Part shown: piece by piece, positions 56,494 to 64,000 of the stretch | Numbering within the stretch: the stretch's first letter is position 1 | Layout of the letters: every line of letters begins with the position of its first letter | The notes under the pieces: generated by a model | Seen by the model: the letters and a program-made list of their open reading frames with translations, nothing else | Databases searched by the model: none | What the model was told of the DNA's origin: nothing | Translations under genes and position numbers: made by a program | From: Aspidiotus rigidus | Lineage: Eukaryota > Arthropoda > Insecta > Hemiptera > Diaspididae | Assembly (NCBI GenBank): GCA_035079385.1 | Contig: JAVHKY010000025.1 | Span: 16,404,501-16,468,500 of the forward strand | Direction of reading: 5' to 3' | Length of the DNA stretch: 64,000 bases

Positions 56494-56910
56494 AAATTAC
56501 TTTTTTAGTCTTAGATCTAAAATTAATAATTGCTATATCATCAAAGATTTATATAAATTTTTCTTTAATAATATTAATAACAAATAAAATTTTAAGAATA
56601 TTATATATACTTGTATTTATAAATTTTTTTCATAGTTTTAGTTCTTTTTTATTTAAAATTAGAGGATTATTATATTTATTGAGAAATTCACGTTCAATGT
56701 TAATTAATAATTCATTAATAAAAATTTTAAATTCATTGTATTTAATTATGTTTATAATTTTTTTCTTAGAATTAATAGTCCATTCAATTTAAGGTTTTTT
56801 AGTGAAATATAGTTTTTTCCTTAATTTTAAATATAAATTTTTTTAAATATAATTATTATTACCGTATTAAATTTATATAATAAGTTTTCTTATTAATTCA
56901 ATATTCAATG
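56494..56910 (+). pseudogene. nad4: Nuclear mitochondrial insert: nad4, right part
   Basis: The plus strand with mitochondrial code is open from about 56525 to 56790 and hydrophobic, with A-I-S-S-K-I-Y-M-N-F-S-L-M-M-L, then F-H-S-F-S-S-F-L. It ends L-M-V-H-S-I before a stop, resembling the ND4 C-terminal half. About 80 codons of ND4 between the two parts appear to be missing. Confidence 0.5.
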
Positions 56911-57229
56911 GATCGTACTGTTTAGGAGTCCATACAATTCAAATTTTCGACTGTCCAAATAAAGATTCCAATTTTCAATTTAGCTGTTGATATCAAAACC
57001 AAATTTGTCCCAGGATAGGTTCTCCTTATTCCTCGTTCGAAAATTGATGTGATGCAAGTTAACACTATGAGATCAACACCAGCATTTAGTCTAGTTTTTC
57101 ATTATACAACCAAATTGAGTGTCGGGAACATGTGTACCGAGTCACCCTCCTATCATATACAGCTCGGAGGTCGAAATTTTTCCAAGCCCCATGTTTTGCC
57201 GATCGGCGCCCGTTTTGTTTTCCTGTTAA

Positions 57230-58150
57230 AAAGAGAAGATCAGAAAAAGCGAGGCGAAGACCGAAAGGCTTAAGGGGAGGGTAAGTTCAGAGAACAATTC
57301 TCCTAAAAACGGAATTCGAGAAAATTTTTCTTTCCTCTCCGAATCAGACATATACCGAGTGAGAGAAGGGGGAATAAGTTCCTTCCAAATCATCCTATCA
57401 ATATCAAGCTCAAATCCATTAGAAAAAGCGAGATACTTAATGACGGACACCTCCTCATGAAACAACCGAGGAGAAAGGGAGATAGAAAGGAAACGCGGTT
57501 GATAATGCTATTGAAGGTAGTATATTTGTGGGAGGTGGGGCTGAACGAAGAAGCATGGCCTGTAATGTCCGTGCAAGTATCTTTACGGGAAGTACCAAAA
57601 CTATGAGTATCATCTTCACTGGAAATAGGGATGTAGAGGAAGTTAATAGAAGACCCCTCCTCCCTCCCTTAAAGTGAACTTGATAGCGGGGTACATTCCA
57701 TTAAGGAAGCTTGGAGCTAGAGCTTCGTCAAAGACAAAGGACATCGTCAACATAACTGTAGGAGGTGGAATCTAGACTGGAGTACCTCATTCTCAAACTT
57801 CAGACACCAAGGAGCCAAGAGCAGAATCTATAGGAACGTCGATGTTCTCAAAAAACTTATAAATAAGATGTTGAAACTGACAGAAGTTAGGAGAAGGACA
57901 CAAGTCAAGAAGTGACATGAAGGGGGGAAGGAGAGGGGTACTCCAGGATATACCAGCAACATCAAAAGAAACAAGAGTGAAGAATTGATTCTCTCCACCA
58001 GTTCTCGAGAGTTACTGATGAAAAATTCAGACAGCCTTGTTTTGAAAATGATCAAATAGATGAGAATCGAAAGCCATTTTTTGCTGTCCACGAAGTAATG
58101 ATGTCGAAGGTTTCTTGCAGACGTCGGTAAGGTGGTTCGTAGGCCAAATT
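57230..58150 (-). mobile_element. Penelope-like element remnant
   Basis: On the minus strand 57465-57226 reads I-K-Y-L-A-F-S-N-G then I-P-F-L-G-E-L-F-S-E-L, matching I-K-H-L-A-R-V-N and P-F-L-G-K-F of the intact elements. Positions 57950-57800 hold the S-P-N-F-C-Q-F and G-S-L-type RT segment. Strongly degraded, and an older or more distant subfamily. Confidence 0.6.
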
Positions 58151-58439
58151 CGTAAATTAAGCTCTTTGATGATAAGGTGCCTCCACATCCTGGGGAAGGC
58201 TTCTTAGAAGGTCAAAGGTCAAAGAATAATGAGTATAGGCCGGATTATGAGAGCGAGGCTTCATTTGTTTTGGTTCAAAGATCGAGTAGGACTTGGGTAG
58301 TATCGCGGACTTCTCCAGAGCCGTATTGCGATAGTGAGAGGGACCAAAGTCATCTTTCGTTCAGAAGTTTCTGAAATAACTCTCCGAAAACGATGGTTAG
58401 GGCAGTAAAGCGGATATGGACCTGGGCGTGGTTTTAAGA

Positions 58440-58510
58440 TACCGTATTTTCCCCGAGTATAAAATGCACTTTTTTTCAAGATTGAAAATCTGAGGTGCGG
58501 GTTATACAAG
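58440..58510. mobile_element. Possible pogo/Tigger-type terminal fragment
   Basis: CCGTATTTTCCCCGAGTATA, then AAATGCACTTTTTTTCAAGA and, after a short gap, GAGGTGCGGGTTATAC. This resembles the short hairpin-like ends of pogo/Tigger non-autonomous elements. No transposase. Sequence after it (58510-58740) is rich in GAAAATTTGGAAAA words. Confidence 0.35.
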
Positions 58511-58779
58511 AGTAAACACAAACTTTGATGCAAAAATTGAGAAAATTTGGAAGAAATACGAAGAAATTTTTAAAAAATCCGGAAAAAATCTTGAAAAATC
58601 CAGGAGTTTTGAAAATCTAGAAAAAATGTTGAAAAATAATGGAAAATTTGGAAAATATCCTAGTAAAAGTCTGAAAGGTTCGAGGAAAATCCAGAAAATT
58701 TGGAAAATTATCGTAATTGACCTGTTTTAATTTCATTTTGTGATTTTATGACGGCAGTGTCGATTGTGAATTTTCTTTC

Positions 58780-59090
58780 TATTGATTATCCGCCAAGACA
58801 AGTTTCTTGAGTCTTTCTATCGTGAACATTCTCACGGTTCGGCCTTTGGTGGACTCGAGGTATTCCAGTCAGGTTTTCACCTCCCTTCCCATGTGGTTTA
58901 CTGGCACCATCTTTGGAAAAGTTCTATTTCGGAGCTTCAAGCTTTCCTTACTTTTCTTAACGGAAGGTATTCCATTGAGGTGGGGAAAAAGTCTTCTTCC
59001 ACTTTCAAAATTTTCCCATTTATTTCTGAGGCCGGGCGGTTTCGAGTCTCCCCAACAAAAACTAACCTCCAATCAGCGAACATCATAATG
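58780..59090 (+). mobile_element. Penelope-like element remnant (RT palm)
   Basis: The plus strand reads P-S-H-V-V-Y-W-H, then F-L-T-F-L-N-G-R-Y then I-E-V-G, which aligns with the region around the RT catalytic box (F-L-N-H-V-F-Y-W-H-R-Y-V-D-D). The catalytic Y-V-D-D itself is lost. Confidence 0.55.
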
Positions 59091-60190
59091 CAACAGAGCA
59101 TTTTAGGATGTCGGAGAAAACGTTCAAGATGCGGAAAATATTTATCGGTGACGCGGAAACGATTTAGAGACTTCCTTTTCGCGGAACAATCGTATATACC
59201 TGAAACGTATACGAAATTTCCATCTTAAACGCGCCTCGTTCTGCGCGAAAGTTAAACACAATTATGAATATTTTGCAGAATAAGCGCTCGACAACAATTG
59301 ACGTTAATCTTCTTTGCAGATATCGACAAACGGGTGAGCGTGGCTGAAGGAAAAGACGGACGCGAAAAGCTGTGCGTGAAATGTAATCTCCGAAAATGGA
59401 TGGCGGCGTGGCGACGTCGAAATTGCAAAAGGAATTTAATAAGAATATCTTCAAGGAGTTGAGAGTCCGATTTTCGAAATAATTGTATTTTATTTACAAT
59501 AAACTCGTCGACGTTGTGCGGGTTGCAGCGTCGTACACGCGTCCCCCGTTTCTTATTAGGATATTATACCGAGTACCCTGAGCGGTATACAATAGTACGT
59601 GTAAAGCTTCTTATCGTTTCGAAATGTATTATAATTAGGTTCGACTGAACCAATTTTCAAAGAATTCAATCGAATTACGTCGTCTGCGAAGTGTTTGAAA
59701 AAGAAGTATTTCCACTCACATATAATAAAAAGTCTATAGAGTGCAAAACTAGGCACGTTTATAATAATGCGATCGAATTTATTAATATTTCTCTCTTCAG
59801 CGCGTCAAAATTCGAGTGCGATTGCGAATAATGTAGAGAACTTTCGCCTGTACTATGTCATTTAAGAAATTTCAGGAACACTCTCTTCGTTCCGATAAAT
59901 TTATCAGAGTCCCAGCAAATGATGTCAACATTTCATCTCAAGTCTCACCCTATCATATAAGCGATTTTCTTCTTCCGAGCTTCATGACGTGGAAGGAGTG
60001 ACGAAAATGCTTCATTTTTCATTGTGAAACAAACACAAAATGAGTATGTGATCGGTCAGTTAAAAACACAGAATGAGCAGCAGTCTCCATGAATCGAAAC
60101 ATTAAAATCTCCAGACGCAAATGCAATTCTCTAAGCAGAAAATTATCAATCTGTTGTTTTCTGTTTTGAAGCTGACACTAGTGAGATGAA
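59091..60190. other. Spacer without recognised gene
   Basis: More CG dinucleotides than most of the window (for example 59160-59440). No gene, splice pattern or element is recognised. Position 59948 carries one CTATCATATA copy of the dispersed repeat. Confidence 0.35.
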
Positions 60191-60199
60191 TGACCAAGG

Positions 60200-62100
60200 A
60201 GAAATGTTCATCCTGGAACTAGAGAAGGAAGCAAGGCGTACACTTCTAATAACCTTGACCTCGCCATAGCCAGCTGAAAATATAACGACGAACTACTGAA
60301 CACATTCCCTATTGTCAATGAAGGAATCCTTGAACTACTACCACAGTACCCTGAACAAGATGGAATGGACAACTCTCGTTCGGAAGAAGAAATGATGGCC
60401 GCAACAATAAGGCAGCCGGATTAGACGACTTGGGTGCGGAGGTCACGCGGTATGTCGCAAGCTTCAGCAGCTATACACGGAAATATGGAAGTCCGAAAAG
60501 GTTCTTAAAGACTTCCGGGATGCAGCAATAGTCAGCATATTATATGAGAAAAAAAGGGAACCACGCTGACTGTACGAACTACAGGGGTATATCAATACTC
60601 TGTGTCGCAGGGAAGATCTTATCTAGAATACTGGCAAATCGCTTAAGGGATGTTTTTTCGGGACTGTTCCCTGAGTCACAGGCCGGTTTCCGACCAGAAC
60701 GAGGAACAACGGACATGATATTTGTGTTTCGACAGATGCAAAAAAAAAAACCGATAGAACAACAGGTGCAGCTGTACGCCGTACTTATTGACATAAGGAA
60801 GGCTTTTGACTCTGTAAGCAGAAGCACCCTGTGGAAAATCTTGTGTAAGTTCGGATGTCCTGTGAAAATAACAAACATCTTGGCCGACCTCCACTCAGGG
60901 AACACAAACTGCGTCATCGTTAATGGAACGCTAACCGACAGCTTCACCATCTCAAATGGAGTGAGACAAGGGTGTGTCCTAGCACCGCTCCTCTTCAACA
61001 CATACCTCACAGCAATGATGATGTTGGTCGACAAGAAACTTGTAGATCGCGGTGTCGCTATTCGCTACCGCGAGAATGGAGGTCTGTTTAATATCAGTCG
61101 ACTGAGAGGCAAAAAGGAGACGAAGACCCGAGCAATGACTGAACTGCAATATGCGGACGACATAGCACTGCTCGGTGGGTCTGCAAATGCGATACAAAGT
61201 ATGACCAACACATTCGAAAGCGCCTACAACGCCCTTGAAACTGAAACAAAAAGACTCAAGATCAACTGTAGTTCAAACGGAGACACGCCATTGAGAGTTA
61301 GAAACGGCTATGTTGAGGACGTGGACTGGAGCAGTTCAATTACCTAGGGAGCATAATGACTCGTGATGGATCCCTTAACGCGGAGATCGGCCAACGTTTG
61401 CGCAAGGCCTCAGCCGCCATATTTAAACTCAGGACAAGAGTATTCGATAATAGCGACCGGAGGACCGGTACAAAACTCGCAGTTTACCGGGCAGTGATTC
61501 CACCAACTCTGATGTATGGCTCAGAAACTTGGACAATGTACAAATCGCAATCAAAATCCTTCGAGAAGTTCCACCAACGCCAATTAAGGAGAATAATGAA
61601 AGTCAAATGGTCAGACTTCGTGACGAATGCCGGCATCTTGGAAGTGGCAAAATGTGGAACTATAGAAAATATGATCACACGTTCGATGCTCCGATGGCTG
61701 GGACATGTCCAACGTATGAGCGACTCCTGACGGCCCAAACAACTCCCATATGGAGAACTGCAGGAGGAAGCACGGCGTACTGGAGGCCAACGCCAAAGAT
61801 ATAAAGATCAGTGCCACGTTGCGTTGAAACTCGCAAAAATCGACAAAGTGTGGGAGACATCGTGCAGTGACCGGAACCTATGGCGCACCCTAAGCAACAA
61901 AAATGCAGGCCTTTTTGCCAAGCGGGGATCGAACATTACGAAGATTACGGATATGCCGGCATCCCTCTTCACTTGCGATACATGCGGGAGGACAATAACC
62001 TCAAAAATAGGACTCATCAGTCACATAAGAACACATTCACCGAGGAGCTGAATAAGGATCCACCCATACCAGGGAGGCCAGACGAAAAAGGAACCAGCTG
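60200..62100 (+). mobile_element. Non-LTR retrotransposon (RT, C-terminal zinc finger), frameshifted
   Basis: The entry region is at about 60370-60540 (A-A-G-L-D-D-L-G then I-L-Y-E). The RT frame is 60544-61347, with N-Y-R-G-I-S-I-L, E-S-Q-A-G-F-R-P-E-R-G-T, F-D-S-V-S-R, N-G-V-R-Q-G-C-V-L-A-P and catalytic Q-Y-A-D-D. A shift near 61345 leads to 61356-61730, with the typical R-S-M-L-R-W-L-G-H-V-Q-R-M box. A C2H2-like C-terminus follows (C-D-T-C-G-R-T-x13-H-I-R-T-H at about 61977-62040). No 5' ORF with an endonuclease is seen, so it is 5'-truncated. Only a few frameshifts separate the pieces, so it is younger than the R1 remnants. Confidence 0.8.
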
Positions 62101-63800
62101 AAAACCCGAGAAACTTTGAGAAATGTCAACCTATCATCCTACAAAGTTTTTCACGTCTCCTCCCTCGCAGTCAACTTTCTTTTTGCTTTCGGGTCAAGAT
62201 TTTTCAGACTCCTCTTTCCCTAGATTAAATGGACTTCGTGATCGTAACGAGTTAATTTAGGCGCCATTTTAGCAATTTTCCGATCAATGGGAAGTATATC
62301 TTCATGCGTCTTTCTAGTTTTCCAGTTACACACACCTTTCTCTTTCTCTATCATCAATTATTCATCCAACGATATTTGACAATATTACAATCGATTTTAC
62401 TAGAGTTTTCAAACTTTCTCAATTATCCTACCCACACACAATACAAGCAAGTTGCATCTGTTTTCTGTAAGTGTCACTTGAACCCGGGACTCGTGAAATA
62501 CCTATATAACGTTTAATGAAAAGGTTTCCGGTAACAAAGTTATTGCTCTTTGTACACCGCAAACAAATTGAAAGCTCTGTGACCGCGAAGGCTAGTAGCT
62601 GCAACGTTCAACGTCAATTTAAAGGTCCGTCATGGAGACAAGTCGGTATAAGGTTTACCGCCGAAGGTCCATTAATAAAACCCGATTACTTTTCAGAGAG
62701 GAGTGCGAGGAACACGTTCGAAAAGTATCTATATAACGTCGTCCTTTTATAACATTTTAATTCGCGCGTTGGCCTCTCCGCCGCCTTCTCTCGTTCAAAA
62801 GATGTATTCTGCGCGGTATTAAGTTTCAACGACCGAAAGGGACAAAGGTTTCCGTTCGCCGCGAAGAGAGCTTCAATAATACGGTACAGACCTAGTGTAC
62901 ACGAGAAAAGGTTGATGACGTTCATTTAATTAATTACCACGACGAAATTTGAAAGATTAGCGCGAGAATCGAGGGCTCGTTTCCGCACCTTGTCATACAG
63001 GTGTATTATTCGCGTTGAAGTCCGCGGACCATCATTGAAGATGGTATTCTCTCGCTACTCTAATCAAAATGATAACTGCGACGCGGATGCGGGAAGAAAA
63101 AGCGAGTCGTGACACCGCGGAGGAAGGTTGAATTATTGTTGAATTTGTTTCGACGTGAGATTATAGCGGTCACTAGTTCGTGAATTATGGAATAGTTTTT
63201 GCCGCTCGTTCGCAAATCGGCTGGGCTGGACCCGAGTTTAGAAAAGAAAAATGACGCAGAACCGAAAGTTCGCACAGTTTTTGTTCTAACGACTACTATC
63301 ACATTTTATGAACAAAGAATATGATAGGCTCGGGTACTTCTACTTGGGCTGATATGTGTCGTTCTGTGTTCGTTTTGCTAAGCCTAAAAAGGAGAAATCT
63401 CAGATCGTGACGTCAAGGGTCGGAGGTAGACATTTTTTAATTTCCCTTCCTATAGTATACAGCTTGCAAGTCTAAATTTTAACAGGGGACCTGTTCCACA
63501 AGGGATGGCCATATTTTTCCCTCTCCTATTATATGTAAGAATGCATGCATTCTTTTAGTCTTCCACTACTCGCAGGTTTCTTTCTGCATGTAGACTTTAT
63601 TAGGTATTTCGATAGTTATCTGGTTATCTTCCGAGAGCAGTCAGCTGACCTGCATTTCCTACGGGACTCTCGACTTTTTGTTTCGATTCAGTGTTTACAC
63701 TGCATCGACATGATTTGTTAAGATTTCACGATCTTACATATATGTAAATCAGATCAGAAGAGATGCTTCAAGGGATGTTGACTGTTCCATATCATACAAC
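62101..63800. other. Spacer without recognised gene
   Basis: No supported coding region. The 62500-63300 stretch is richer in CG dinucleotides than its surroundings. TCTATATAACGT-like blocks occur at about 62500 and 62729. Positions 62125-62175 and 63450-63535 carry copies of the dispersed TATGATAGGAGG-type repeat. Confidence 0.35.
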
Positions 63801-63819
63801 ATTTGTACTCAGGTATCGC

Positions 63820-64000
63820 TTGTGTCGCAGGTGCAGCGCCGCCCGTCCTCCTTGATGGAGTAGGTGGAGTTGCGTACGCATTTAATTTTGTTTTCTCCAA
63901 CACCGGAATCGACCATTTCGGGTATAACTGCAAAGATCCGCCAAGCTAAAGCGCCCCCCTGGCACGCAAAAAGCATAAGAACACACACAACAACAACACC
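63820..64000 (-). mobile_element. R1-type LINE tail fragment at the window edge
   Basis: Matches the recurrent LINE tail (about 1400-1590 in the same orientation, and 10740-10930 inverted), including the CACCGGAATCGACC block and the AACAACAACACC end. Cut by the window. Confidence 0.6.

Noticed and set aside
62304..62752. Two plus-strand ORFs of about 70-78 codons
   Set aside because: No motif, no homology I recognise, and no consistent splice signals.

Overview
This is arthropod nuclear DNA, most likely from an insect. The evidence is multi-exon genes with GT-AG introns, Penelope-like and non-LTR retrotransposons, and fragments of invertebrate mitochondrial DNA (TGA reads as Trp, ATA as Met, AGA as Ser). 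The order is not certain. The AT-rich, rearranged mitochondrial pieces and the CG-dinucleotide-rich stretches near 59-63 kb would suit a hymenopteran, but this is only a guess.

Two tandem gene pairs, all on the minus strand, form the core. The first pair (5016-17324 and 27010-42037) encodes GH35 beta-galactosidase-family proteins of 675 and 677 residues. Each has 12 exons with the same intron phases and a short charged N-terminus followed by one membrane anchor. Every splice junction could be resolved and both reading frames are intact. Both proteins have Gln where GH35 enzymes have the catalytic nucleophile Glu, and the second also has Asp for the acid/base Glu, so they look like membrane-anchored pseudoenzymes. 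The second pair (43054-47147 and 49458-54806) encodes 445- and 456-residue SMP-30/regucalcin-like proteins, again with an N-terminal membrane anchor, seven exons each and intact frames. Most metal and substrate ligands of that family appear to be replaced.

The introns and spacers are packed with mobile DNA. R1-clade LINE remnants lie at 1.4-3.9, 7.1-11.0, 17.9-18.1, 29.8-30.2 and 63.8-64 kb. Penelope-like elements (RT plus GIY-YIG) lie at 13.5-16.3, 18.1-21.5, 26.1-26.4, 33.2-35.7, 37.5-39.0, 40.2, 57.2-58.2 and 58.8-59.1 kb. An I-clade LINE separates the two SMP-30-like genes, and another non-LTR element ends the window (60.2-62.1 kb). There are four inverted-repeat DNA elements, a long CT microsatellite, a 26-bp minisatellite and an intronic satellite carrying perfect CRE palindromes.

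Three nuclear mitochondrial segments are present: atp6 at 39.1 kb, cytb/nad1/rrnS at 50.2-51.9 kb and nad4 at 55.5-56.9 kb. Two of them lie inside introns of the gene pairs. Other genes are a C2H2 zinc-finger gene with ten fingers and unusual 33-residue spacing (22.2-23.5 kb), a 321-codon ORF with a methyltransferase-like glycine motif at the left edge, and a broken unidentified ORF at 24.3 kb. From 59 to 64 kb I see no host gene.
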